Positions 37,943 through 46,695 of a stretch of 62,101 bases of DNA are shown one piece after another. The stretch covers positions 1-62,101 of the forward strand of contig NZ_AVCC01000009.1 of NCBI RefSeq assembly GCF_000622895.1, in the 5' to 3' direction. Made by a program: the position numbers and the translations under genes. The DNA comes from Herminiimonas sp. CN (GTDB taxonomy: Bacteria; Pseudomonadota; Gammaproteobacteria; Burkholderiales; Burkholderiaceae_D). Under the pieces are notes generated by a model. That model saw only the letters and a list, made by a program, of their open reading frames with translations, ran no database searches and was not told the origin of the DNA. Position 1 is the stretch's first letter, and every line of letters begins with the position of its first letter.

Positions 37943-39094
37943 ATGGACTTTCAACCCTGGGACAATCCGATGGGCACCGACGGCTTCGAGTTCATCGAAT
38001 ACGCGGCGCCGGATCCGAAGGCGCTGGGCGCGATATTCGAGCAGATGGGCTTTGCCGCGATTGCCCGCCACCGCCACAAGGATGTGACGCTGTACCGTCA
38101 GGGTGAGATCAACTTCCTCATCAATGCCGAGCCGGATTCGTTCGCGCAGCGCTTTGCGCGCCAGCACGGACCGTCGATCTGCGCGATCGCATTCCGCGTC
38201 AGGGACGCGGCGTTCGCCTACCGGCGCGCGCTGGGCCTGGGCGCCTGGGGTTTCGACAACCGGACCGGCCCGATGGAACTGAGCATCCCGGCCATCAAGG
38301 GCATCGGCGATTCGCTGATCTACTTCGTCGACCGCTGGCGCGGCAAGGATGCAGCGAGCGGCGCATCGCCGGGCGGCGCCGGCGCGATCGGCGACATCAG
38401 CATCTACGACGTCGATTTCGTCGCATTGCCCGGTGCTCAAGCCAATCCGGCCGAAGCTGTGAAAGGAGCGGGCCTGACCTACATCGATCACCTGACCCAC
38501 AACGTGCACCGCGGCCGCATGAAGGAATGGGCCGAGTTTTACGAGAACCTGTTCAATTTCCGCGAAGTGCGCTACTTCGACATCGAGGGCAAGCTGACCG
38601 GCCTGAAATCGAAGGCGATGACTTCGCCCTGCGGCAAGATTCGCATCCCGATCAACGAATCGTCCGACGACCAGTCGCAAATCGCCGAATACCTGACCCT
38701 GTACCACGGCGAAGGCATCCAGCACATTGCGCTCGGCACCGACAACATCTACGCCACGGTGCAGCAGATGCAGGCGCGCCAGGTGATGTTCCAGCACACC
38801 GTGGACAGCTATTACGATCTGGTCGAGCGCCGTCTGCCCGCGCATGGCGAAGACCTGGAGGCGTTGCGCCGGCTGAATATCCTGATCGACGGCAACAGCA
38901 ACGCGAGCCAGCGCGCATTGCTGCTGCAAATCTTCACCCGAACCGTGATCGGCCCGATTTTTTTCGAAATCATCCAGCGCAAGGGCGACCAGGGTTTCGG
39001 CGAGGGCAATTTCCGCGCATTGTTTGAATCAATCGAGCTCGACCAGATCAAACGTGGTGTGCTCAAGGACGATCGCGGCGGAGTGGTTCAGTAG
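37943..39094 (+). CDS. hppD: 4-hydroxyphenylpyruvate dioxygenase
   Basis: 383 residues. Converts 4-hydroxyphenylpyruvate to homogentisate using Fe(II) and oxygen. The iron ligands can be assigned as His183 (IDHLTHNV), His261 (IQHIALGT) and Glu342 (FFEIIQR). FGEGNFRALFESIELDQ is the characteristic C-terminal helix. ATG at 37943 is six bases after GGAG and is preferred over several upstream in-frame ATGs. With phhA directly downstream it covers phenylalanine and tyrosine breakdown. Confidence 0.96.
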   Translation: MDFQPWDNPMGTDGFEFIEYAAPDPKALGAIFEQMGFAAIARHRHKDVTLYRQGEINFLINAEPDSFAQRFARQHGPSICAIAFRVRDAAFAYRRALGLGAWGFDNRTGPMELSIPAIKGIGDSLIYFVDRWRGKDAASGASPGGAGAIGDISIYDVDFVALPGAQANPAEAVKGAGLTYIDHLTHNVHRGRMKEWAEFYENLFNFREVRYFDIEGKLTGLKSKAMTSPCGKIRIPINESSDDQSQIAEYLTLYHGEGIQHIALGTDNIYATVQQMQARQVMFQHTVDSYYDLVERRLPAHGEDLEALRRLNILIDGNSNASQRALLLQIFTRTVIGPIFFEIIQRKGDQGFGEGNFRALFESIELDQIKRGVLKDDRGGVVQ

Positions 39095-39144
39095 TTCAGT
39101 AGCAGAGGGCGCGCCGCAGCCGATTTTCATGAATCGATCGCATT

Positions 39145-40050
39145 ATGGACAAGCAGGACAAGCAGGACAAGCATCCGAATACCGATAATTTCTTTGCCGC
39201 CGTGGCGGAAAAGTCGCATGGCGCCGCCCTGCGCGGCGACTACACCCACGCCGATGCCGAGTACGTGGTCAGGCAGGACTGGCAGGCCTACACGCCCGAA
39301 CAGCACGCGCTGTGGCGCCGGCTGTACCAGCGCCAGGCCAGACTGGTGCCGGGGCGCGCCTGCGACGAATTTCTCAAGGGGATGGCCAAGCTGGATGCGG
39401 CCGCCGGCATACCCGATCTGGCGCAGGTTTCCGACATCCTGTCTGCCGCCACCGGCTGGCGGCTGGTGGCGGTGCCCGGGCTGGTGCCGGAACTGACTTT
39501 CTTCACCCATCTGGCGCATCGCCGCTTTCCGGTCACGGTCTGGCTGCGCGAGCCGGAGGAATTCGATTATATTGTCGAACCGGACCTGTTCCACGACTTC
39601 TTCGGCCATGTGCCGTTGCTGCTGGACCCGGTGTTTGCCGATTACTTGCAGCGTTACGGCCAAGCCGGGCTGAAGGCGCTGAAGCTCGACGGGCTGGAGT
39701 ATCTGGCGCGGCTGTACTGGTACACGATCGAATTCGGCCTGATCCAGACCCCGCAGGGTTTGCGCATCTATGGCGCCGGCATCCTGTCGTCCGGCGGCGA
39801 GGTCGAATATTCCCTGCACAGCCCGCTGCCGCACCGCATTCCACTGGACGTGGAGCGGGTGATGCGCACCTTGTACAAGATCGATACCTATCAGGAAACC
39901 TATTTCGTGATCCCGAATTTCCAGCAATTGTTCGAGGAAACCGAGCCGGATTTCACGCCGGTCTATGCCCGCCTGAAAGCGCTGGCAGCGCTGCCAGCCG
40001 ATACCCTGCTGCCGGGTGAGGCGGAGCTCGGAATTGCCGCGCCTGCATGA
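39145..40050 (+). CDS. phhA: Phenylalanine 4-monooxygenase
   Basis: 301 residues, the monomeric bacterial type lacking a regulatory domain. Hydroxylates phenylalanine to tyrosine with tetrahydropterin. Iron ligands are His150 and His155 (FHDFFGHVPLL) and Glu196 (YTIEFGL). The N-terminus begins with three near-repeats of DKQ, which is low-complexity. It lies 50 bases after hppD and probably in the same operon. A pterin-4a-carbinolamine dehydratase is not present here. Confidence 0.95.
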   Translation: MDKQDKQDKHPNTDNFFAAVAEKSHGAALRGDYTHADAEYVVRQDWQAYTPEQHALWRRLYQRQARLVPGRACDEFLKGMAKLDAAAGIPDLAQVSDILSAATGWRLVAVPGLVPELTFFTHLAHRRFPVTVWLREPEEFDYIVEPDLFHDFFGHVPLLLDPVFADYLQRYGQAGLKALKLDGLEYLARLYWYTIEFGLIQTPQGLRIYGAGILSSGGEVEYSLHSPLPHRIPLDVERVMRTLYKIDTYQETYFVIPNFQQLFEETEPDFTPVYARLKALAALPADTLLPGEAELGIAAPA

Positions 40051-40199
40051 TGCATGTTGCGTTGCGCAATGAGTAAAACCGGCTGCTGTGCTACCCTGAA
40101 GAAAGTCAAAACATAAAAGCAGTTTGCTCACAAGGCAAGCTCGTTTGACAGCGAAATCATCGCACCCAAAGACATAATTTTTGGCACGGAGACAAATCT

Positions 40200-43100
40200 A
40201 TGAATGCACCACTACCCGCCGGGCAGTCGCAAGCGCTTGCGCCGCAGTTCGACGACGCCATTTCCCTCGACGACAAATTCACGCTGGAACGCGGCCGCGC
40301 CTTCATGACCGGCACCCAGGCGCTGATCCGGCTGGCGCTGCTGCAGCGCCAGCGCGACCAGGCCGCCGGCCTGAATACCGCCGGCTACATCACCGGCTAT
40401 CGCGGCTCGCCGCTGGGCAGCGTCGATCTGACCGCGATGAAGGCGAAACAGCATCTGGACGCCCACAATATCAAGTTCCAGCCCGGCCTGAACGAAGACC
40501 TGGCCGCCACCAGCGTCTGGGGCACGCAGCAGGTCAATCTGTTTCCGGACGCCAAAGTCGATGGCGTGTTCGGCATCTGGTACGGCAAGGGCCCGGGCGT
40601 GGACCGCTGCGGCGACGTCTTCAAGCACGCCAACATGGCCGGCAGCGCCCCGCTGGGCGGGGTGCTGGTGCTGGCCGGCGACGACCATGCGGCCAAATCC
40701 TCGACTACCGCGCACCAGAGCGAACACATCCTGAAAGCCTGCGGCATCCCGGTGCTGTACCCATCCTCGGTGCAGGAATACCTCGATTACGGCCTGCACG
40801 GGCTGGCGATGAGCCGTTACACCGGCCTGTGGGTGGCGATGAAATGCGTGACCGACATCGTCGAATCCGGCGCCTCGGTCGATCTCGATCCGGACCGGGT
40901 CCAGATCCGGTTGCCGGCCGACTTCGACCTGCCGGCAGGCGGCCTGAATATCCGCTGGCCGGACGCCGTGCTGGAGCAGGAAGCGCGGATGAACAATTAC
41001 AAATGGTACGCGGCGCTGGCCTACGCCCGTGCCAACCAGCTCAACAAAATCATCTGGGATGCGCCGCAAGCGAAGATCGGCATCATCACCGCCGGCAAGT
41101 CGTATCTGGACACGCGCCAGGCGCTGGCCGACCTCGGCATCGACGCGCATGTTGCGCGCGAGATCGGCATCCGGCTTTACAAGATCGGCATGACCTGGCC
41201 GCTGGAAGCGCAGGGCGTGCACGAATTCGCGCAGGGGCTGGAAGAAATCCTGGTGGTGGAGGAGAAGCGTCAGATACTGGAATACCAGCTCAAGGAAGAA
41301 CTGTACAACCTGCCGGATGCCGAGCGCCCGCGCGTGGTCGGCAAGTTCGATGACACCGGCGAGTGGAGCAACCCGCACCGTGCCGGCCACGGCGACTGGC
41401 TGCTGCCGGCCACTTACGAGTTGAATCCGGCGCAAATTGCGCGCGCGATCGCGTCGCGCATCTCGAAGTATTTTGCCGGCCATCCGGCCGAGGCGCGCGT
41501 CAGGGAGCGCATCGCCTATCTGGAAGCCAAGGAAGCGGTGCTGCAGGTCAGCGTCAAGCCGAATCCGGCCACGGACCGCATCCCGCATTTCTGCTCCGGC
41601 TGCCCGCACAATACCTCGACCAAGGTGCCGGACGGCAGCCGTGCGCTGGCCGGCATCGGCTGCCATTACATGGTGCTGTGGATGGAGCGCGAAACATCCA
41701 CCTTCACCCACATGGGCGCCGAAGGCGTGACCTGGGTCGGTCATGCGCCGTTCACCAGCGAGAAGCATGTGTTCGCCAATTTGGGCGACGGCACTTATCA
41801 GCATTCGGGCCTGCTGGCGATCCGCGCCGCAGTCGCCGCCAAGGTGAATATCACCTACAAGATCCTGTTCAACGATGCGGTTGCGATGACCGGCGGCCAG
41901 CCGTTCGACGGCCCGCAGGACCCGGCGATGATTTCGCGCCAGATCGCCGCCGAAGGCGTGACGCCGATCATCATCGTCACCGACGAGCCGGACAAGTATC
42001 CGTCCGACACCAGTTGGGCGCCGGGCGTCACCATCCGCCATCGCCGCGAACTCGATGCGGTGCAGCGCGAGCTGCGCGAGATCGAGGGCGTGTCGGCGAT
42101 GATCTACGACCAGACCTGCGCGTCCGAGAAGCGCCGCCGCAGGAAGCGCAATGCCTACCCTGACCCGGCCAAGCGCGTCGTCATCAACGAGGCGGTGTGC
42201 GAGGGCTGCGGCGACTGCAGCGTGCAATCGAACTGCCTGTCGGTCGAGCCGCTGGAAACCGAGTTCGGCCGCAAGCGCCAGATCAACCAGTCGTCCTGCA
42301 ACAAGGATTTTTCCTGCGTCAGCGGCTTTTGCCCGAGCTTCGTCACGGTCGAAGGCGGCCAGCTGAAGAAGCCGAAAAAGGCCGGCATCTCCGGCAAAAA
42401 CGCGGGCAAGAACGCGGATATAACCGGCGCGGCGATCTTGCCGCAGCCGGTGTTGCCAGATACCAGGGCGCCGTTCGGCATCCTGGTTACCGGCATCGGC
42501 GGCACCGGCGTGGTCACGGTCGGCCAGATCCTGGCGATGGCTGCGCATCTGGAAGGCAAGGGCTGCTCGGTGCTCGACATGAGCGGCCTGGCCCAGAAGG
42601 GCGGGCCGGTGATGTCGCATGTGCTTTTGTCCGACCACCAGCAGGAGATCCACTCGACCCGGGTCGGCACCGGCGCGGCCGATCTGGTGATCGGCTGCGA
42701 CGTGATCGTTACTGCCAGCCGCGATGCGCTGTCGCGCATGGGCGAGGGGCGCACCTTTGCCGCGATCAACTCGACCGCCACGCCGACCGCCGCCTTCGTC
42801 AAGAATCCGGACTGGCAATACCCGGGCGCAGCGGCCGAGAGCAGCATCCGCGCCGCCTGCGGCAGCGCCAACGTCGATGTGATCGACGCCGGCAACCTCG
42901 CCACTGCGCTGATGGGCGACGCGATCGCCACCAATATGTTCATGCTCGGCTACGCCTGGCAAAAGGGCTGGGTGCCGCTGTCGGAGGCCGCCATCGTGCG
43001 CTCGATCGAACTGAACGGCGTCTCGGTCGACTTCAATCTGAAATCGTTCGTATGGGGCCGCACCGCAGCGCATGACCCGGCGGCGGTGCAGCGCCTGGCG

Positions 43101-43823
43101 GCGCCGGCCCAGGTGATTGAAATCAAGCGGCCGCCGACCTTGGACGACATCGTTGCCAAGCGCAGCGCTGTCCTGACCGCGTACCAGAACGCCCGTTACG
43201 CGCAGCAATACGGCGATTTTGTCGCCCAGGTGAAGGCGGTGGAATCGGCACTGGTTGCGGCCGGCAAGCCGCTGCGCCTGACCGAAGCGGTGGCGCGCTA
43301 TTACTTCAAGCTGATGGCCTACAAGGACGAGTACGAAGTGGCGCGGCTCTATACCACCGGTGCATTTGCCGACAAGGTGGCGGCCATGTTCGAAGGCGAT
43401 GTCAGGCTGAAATTCCACCTGGCGCCGCCGCTGTTCGCCAAGCGCGACAATAAAGGCCATCTGATCAAGCAGGAATTCGGCCCGTGGATGATGAAAGCCT
43501 TCGGCCTGCTGGCCAAATGCAAGGCTGTGCGCGGCACCGCGCTGGATATTTTCGGCTACACCGACGAACGCAAGACCGAGCGCGCCCTGATTGCCGAGTA
43601 CCGCAACACGATCGTGCAATTGCTGCCGAAATTAACGACAGACAACCTGTCGAAAGCGGTAGCGATTGCCAGTATCCCGGAAGATATCCGCGGCTTCGGT
43701 CACGTCAAGGAACGGCATCTGGCTGCAGCCAAGCAGAAGGAAGCTGGATTGATAGCCGGGTTCGAGGCCCCGCATGCCGCCAAGGTGATTCCGATTGGGG
43801 CGGTGGGCAAGCAGGTGGCATGA
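40200..43823 (+). CDS. Fused indolepyruvate ferredoxin oxidoreductase
   Basis: 1207 residues. Oxidatively decarboxylates arylpyruvates to arylacyl-CoA with thiamine diphosphate and iron-sulfur clusters. The N-terminal pyrimidine-binding region (GYITGYRGSPLGSVD) is followed by the thiamine diphosphate domain (CSGCPHNTSTK, GIGCHYM, LGDGTYQHSG), a 4Fe-4S cluster segment near residue 667 (CEGCGDCSVQSNC) and a gamma domain (GIGGTGVVTVGQIL). The fused alpha-gamma architecture and large size are typical of proteobacterial enzymes. The position after hppD and phhA fits aromatic amino-acid catabolism. Confidence 0.94.
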   Translation: MNAPLPAGQSQALAPQFDDAISLDDKFTLERGRAFMTGTQALIRLALLQRQRDQAAGLNTAGYITGYRGSPLGSVDLTAMKAKQHLDAHNIKFQPGLNEDLAATSVWGTQQVNLFPDAKVDGVFGIWYGKGPGVDRCGDVFKHANMAGSAPLGGVLVLAGDDHAAKSSTTAHQSEHILKACGIPVLYPSSVQEYLDYGLHGLAMSRYTGLWVAMKCVTDIVESGASVDLDPDRVQIRLPADFDLPAGGLNIRWPDAVLEQEARMNNYKWYAALAYARANQLNKIIWDAPQAKIGIITAGKSYLDTRQALADLGIDAHVAREIGIRLYKIGMTWPLEAQGVHEFAQGLEEILVVEEKRQILEYQLKEELYNLPDAERPRVVGKFDDTGEWSNPHRAGHGDWLLPATYELNPAQIARAIASRISKYFAGHPAEARVRERIAYLEAKEAVLQVSVKPNPATDRIPHFCSGCPHNTSTKVPDGSRALAGIGCHYMVLWMERETSTFTHMGAEGVTWVGHAPFTSEKHVFANLGDGTYQHSGLLAIRAAVAAKVNITYKILFNDAVAMTGGQPFDGPQDPAMISRQIAAEGVTPIIIVTDEPDKYPSDTSWAPGVTIRHRRELDAVQRELREIEGVSAMIYDQTCASEKRRRRKRNAYPDPAKRVVINEAVCEGCGDCSVQSNCLSVEPLETEFGRKRQINQSSCNKDFSCVSGFCPSFVTVEGGQLKKPKKAGISGKNAGKNADITGAAILPQPVLPDTRAPFGILVTGIGGTGVVTVGQILAMAAHLEGKGCSVLDMSGLAQKGGPVMSHVLLSDHQQEIHSTRVGTGAADLVIGCDVIVTASRDALSRMGEGRTFAAINSTATPTAAFVKNPDWQYPGAAAESSIRAACGSANVDVIDAGNLATALMGDAIATNMFMLGYAWQKGWVPLSEAAIVRSIELNGVSVDFNLKSFVWGRTAAHDPAAVQRLAAPAQVIEIKRPPTLDDIVAKRSAVLTAYQNARYAQQYGDFVAQVKAVESALVAAGKPLRLTEAVARYYFKLMAYKDEYEVARLYTTGAFADKVAAMFEGDVRLKFHLAPPLFAKRDNKGHLIKQEFGPWMMKAFGLLAKCKAVRGTALDIFGYTDERKTERALIAEYRNTIVQLLPKLTTDNLSKAVAIASIPEDIRGFGHVKERHLAAAKQKEAGLIAGFEAPHAAKVIPIGAVGKQVA

Positions 43824-43871
43824 CGCGTAGCGGGTGAGCAGGTTTGCCCGCTCGATGACGTGTTTCAAAAG

Positions 43872-43909
43872 GAAAACAGCCGGCATATTCTTGTATGCCG
43901 GCTGTTTTC
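43872..43909. terminator. Bidirectional intrinsic terminator
   Basis: A perfect 16-base inverted repeat, GAAAACAGCCGGCATA with TATGCCGGCTGTTTTC around TTCTTG. The A and T tails at each end allow it to work in both directions: for the oxidoreductase gene on the plus strand and for the decayed gene on the minus strand. Confidence 0.9.
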
Positions 43910-43966
43910 ATTGCAGCGCCAAAATCAGGGTCAAATGATTCAGCCCTTGAGCTGCTTTCTGTCGCG

Positions 43967-44430
43967 TCATAGTGCGATTGCCAGCCCCAGCAGCAACCCC
44001 AGAAAAGCACCAGCGGCAAGGAACAGGCTTGGTTTCGGGAAATAAGGCGCATCGTCTACATGGACCGCATTCATCACGCTGGTCGGATAGGTTTGCGCCG
44101 GTGCCAGCACCTCATCCAGCGAAGTCCGCTCTGCCATGAGCTTGCGCAGTTCAAGTTCTTTGGCGTCCAGCAGGTTCAGCGCAACGATGTTGGGTGCAAA
44201 CAGGGTATCCGACGGATTTTCCAACACTCGCCAGGCGTGTTTTCAGCCTTGCACGCTCAGCTTGCGTCGCTGAAACCGGTTTAACCTTTGTTCTGCAGCT
44301 GCATTGTCAGGCGCTTCTCCGAGGGGGAAACAGCGCGTTATGGGATGCAATCAGTGCATCCGCCGCTGCGGCAAGATTCTTCCCTGCCTCTTCTTTTGAG
44401 AAGCCCGTCCGCGCTCGACCTGCTTTATAC
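43967..44430 (-). pseudogene. Remnant of a membrane protein with C-terminal anchor (possibly Wzz-like)
   Basis: Read right to left, coding-like fragments lie in different frames. First comes KEEAGKNLAAAADALIAS with LFPP, then SEKRLTMQLQNKG, then a coiled-coil piece ATQAERARLKTRLAS, then LENPSDTLFAPNIVALNLLD and a final block with YFPKPSLFLAAGAF and a C-terminal membrane helix. No single frame joins them, so the gene is frameshifted and truncated. A coiled coil followed by a C-terminal helix is what a polysaccharide chain-length (Wzz/GNVR) protein would have, but this identification is only a guess. Its 5' end abuts a copy of the dispersed repeat. Confidence 0.5.
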
Positions 44431-44439
44431 CTGGCCCTC

Positions 44440-44535
44440 GATTGATGGTTTATTCTGGAGTATGGCTGTAAATACGTTATTCGCCGCATGATTTGTATGT
44501 GGTGAATAAATATACGTTATCTAGTATATTTATTG
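44440..44535 (+). repeat. Dispersed AT-rich intergenic element, copy 7
   Basis: Left box GGAGTATGGCTGTAAAT (44457-44473), GCATGATTTGTATG, middle block GAATAAATATAC, right box AGTATATTT (from 44523). The distance between box starts is 66 bases. The right half is the inverted repeat ATATAC/GTATAT. It is the closest relative of copy 8 and precedes the ABC exporter genes. Confidence 0.85.
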
Positions 44536-44691
44536 ACTCAGGAAGTTTGCCAGATCATCACTTGAAATTGATTAGGCATTCCGTGCCGAAGCCCTGCATC
44601 ATGGCTTCGATTTTCATCTGCAATCGAATGGACACCGATTACACGGTCCCGAACAGTTTCCCGCCCTCTACGCAGTAAGAACGATCGGCTC

Positions 44692-45618
44692 ATGCAAAAC
44701 ATCATATCCATAGCAAATCTTTCCAAGACCTACGCCTCCGGCTACCAGGCCCTCAAAAACATCAATCTGGACATCCGCCGTGGAGAAATCCTGGCATTGC
44801 TCGGTCCCAATGGCGCCGGAAAGACTACGCTGATTAGCTGCATCTGCGGCATCCTGAATATATCCGAGGGAACGGTCCGGGTAGACGGGCACGACATCGT
44901 CACCGATTTTCGTGCCACGCGATCCCTGATCGGTCTGGTACCGCAAGAACTGACCACCGATGCCTTCGAAACGGTATGGGCGACGGTATCCTTCAGCCGT
45001 GGACTGTTCGGCAAGCCGGCCAGTCCCGCCTACATCGAAAAAATTCTCAAGGACCTGTCGTTATGGGAAAAGCGGGATAACAAACTGATCACCCTGTCCG
45101 GCGGCATGAAGCGCCGTGTGCTGATTGCAAAGGCGTTGTCGCACGAGCCGCAGATCCTGTTTCTGGACGAGCCGACCGCCGGCGTCGATGTCAACCTGCG
45201 GCACGACATGTGGCAACTGATTCGCGCTCTGAGGGATAGCGGCGTGACCATCATCCTGACCACCCACTACATTGACGAGGCCGAAGATATGGCCGACAGA
45301 ATCGGCGTAATCAATAAGGGCGAGATCCTCCTGATTGAGGACAAGAAAGAACTGATGCGAAAACTGGGCAAGAAACTGCTGACGCTGCAACTGGAGCAAC
45401 CGCTGGTGCGCATCCCGAGCGAACTTGCCGCCTACAACCTGAATCTGTCGAACGATGGCAGTCAATTGATCTATACCTACGCGGCGGAAGGGGAGAGGGT
45501 CGCCATTATTTCGCTGCTCAATGCCGTGAGCGCAGTGGGTATCGGATTCAAGGATATTCAGACAACGCAGAGTTCGCTTGAAAATATTTTCGTCAACCTG
45601 ATAAAGGACGGGCAATGA
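44692..45618 (+). CDS. ABC transporter ATP-binding protein (ABC-2 exporter type)
   Basis: 308 residues. Walker [10 protein letters not shown] lies at residues 38-46, the Q-loop in [14 protein letters not shown], the ABC signature LSGGMKRRV, and Walker [12 protein letters not shown]. The C-terminal extension is typical of DrrA/NodI-type exporters. The start overlaps nothing upstream; the region 44536-44691 is an untranslated leader with no clear feature. The stop overlaps the permease start, so the two form an exporter. Substrate unknown. Confidence 0.94.
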   Translation: MQNIISIANLSKTYASGYQALKNINLDIRRGEILALLGPNGAGKTTLISCICGILNISEGTVRVDGHDIVTDFRATRSLIGLVPQELTTDAFETVWATVSFSRGLFGKPASPAYIEKILKDLSLWEKRDNKLITLSGGMKRRVLIAKALSHEPQILFLDEPTAGVDVNLRHDMWQLIRALRDSGVTIILTTHYIDEAEDMADRIGVINKGEILLIEDKKELMRKLGKKLLTLQLEQPLVRIPSELAAYNLNLSNDGSQLIYTYAAEGERVAIISLLNAVSAVGIGFKDIQTTQSSLENIFVNLIKDGQ

Positions 45619-46376
45619 ACTTCCACGCAATCCGCGCAATGTATGTGTTCGAAATGGCGCGCGCCTGGCGAACCTTGTTGCAAAGCATCATCGCCCCGGT
45701 AATCTCGACCTCGCTGTATTTTGTAGTCTTCGGAGCCGCATTAGGCTCGCGCATCACCGAGATCGACGGCATCAGCTATGGCGCATTCATCGTCCCGGGA
45801 TTGGTCATGCTGTCGTTGCTCACGCAAAGCGTCTCGAATGCCTCTTTTGGAATCTACTTCCCCAAGTTCACCGGAACCATCTATGAGCTGCTGTCGGCGC
45901 CAGTGTCGTATCGGGAGATCGTGGTGAGCTATGTCGGTGCCGCCGCGACGAAGTCGATATTTCTCGGCGTGATCATTTTGGCCACAGCTGGAATATTCGT
46001 TCCGCTGCAGGTGTTGCATCCCGTTTGGATGATTCTGTTCCTCGTACTAACGGCGGTGACTTTTAGCCTGTTCGGTTTCATCATCGGCATTTGGGCCGAC
46101 AATTTCGAGAAGCTGCAATTGGTTCCGCTGCTGATAATCACACCGCTGACGTTCCTTGGCGGTAGCTTCTATTCCATCAAGATGCTGCCGCCGATCTGGC
46201 ACACGATCAGCCTGTTCAACCCGGTGGTTTACCTGATCAGCGGATTCCGCTGGAGTTTCTACGGCAATGCCGATGTGAATATTGCGATCAGTCTCAGCAT
46301 GACCGTTGTGTTTCTGGCCGTCTTCCTGGCGATCGTGGCGTGGATATTCAAGACAGGTTACCGACTCAAGTATTAA
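45615..46376 (+). CDS. ABC-2 type transporter permease
   Basis: 253 residues with six predicted membrane segments, including [72 protein letters not shown] and [39 protein letters not shown] is the ABC-2 signature. It partners the upstream ATPase through an ATGA overlap. Similar pairs export drugs, lipids or polysaccharides. Confidence 0.93.
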   Translation: MNFHAIRAMYVFEMARAWRTLLQSIIAPVISTSLYFVVFGAALGSRITEIDGISYGAFIVPGLVMLSLLTQSVSNASFGIYFPKFTGTIYELLSAPVSYREIVVSYVGAAATKSIFLGVIILATAGIFVPLQVLHPVWMILFLVLTAVTFSLFGFIIGIWADNFEKLQLVPLLIITPLTFLGGSFYSIKMLPPIWHTISLFNPVVYLISGFRWSFYGNADVNIAISLSMTVVFLAVFLAIVAWIFKTGYRLKY

Positions 46377-46587
46377 CCTGGGTTTTTTGCGCAAAGCCTC
46401 GGACTCTCCAACATGCTTACGCCTCAGTTGCCGAGCATGGCGTAGTTTCGCGGGCGGGACTCCAGGATCGGGGCGACGCCAGTACGGCTCATATGCGTAA
46501 TGGCCGCGACTGCCGGACATCCCTTCAAAAGCCTGCCCTGAAGAGTGTTGTTCCAGCATGTTAGATACGGTTTTATGCCCGGCCTTC
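46377..46587. other. Intergenic region after the ABC exporter
   Basis: No gene could be supported. On the minus strand a short open stretch (roughly 46390-46559) encodes a peptide including YEPYWRRPDPGVPPAKLRH, which looks like real coding sequence but matches nothing I recognise and has no start context. It may be another gene remnant. Confidence 0.3.
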
Positions 46588-46684
46588 TGATTGATGAATT
46601 ATTGTGGAGTATGCCTGTAAATTATGGTTTTTACGCAATATTTGTGTGCTGGAAACAAATATACATGGCGCAGTATGTTTGATG
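46588..46684 (+). repeat. Dispersed AT-rich intergenic element, copy 8
   Basis: Left box GGAGTATGCCTGTAAAT (46606-46622), middle block GGAAACAAATATACAT, right box AGTATGTTT (from 46672), 66 bases between box starts. The right half forms AAATATAC/GTATGTTT with one mismatch. It abuts the stop codon of the TonB receptor and, with copy 7, flanks the ABC exporter in direct orientation. Confidence 0.87.
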
Positions 46685-46695
46685 TCAGCGAACTG

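Noticed and set aside
40212..43619. Open frame of 1135 codons on the minus strand
   Set aside because: It is the antisense shadow of the oxidoreductase gene, produced by the GC-rich third positions. The plus-strand protein has clear family motifs and the shadow has none.
46390..46559. Short minus-strand coding-like stretch
   Set aside because: The peptide looks natural but continues into the antisense of the permease and matches nothing I know; reported only as an intergenic note.
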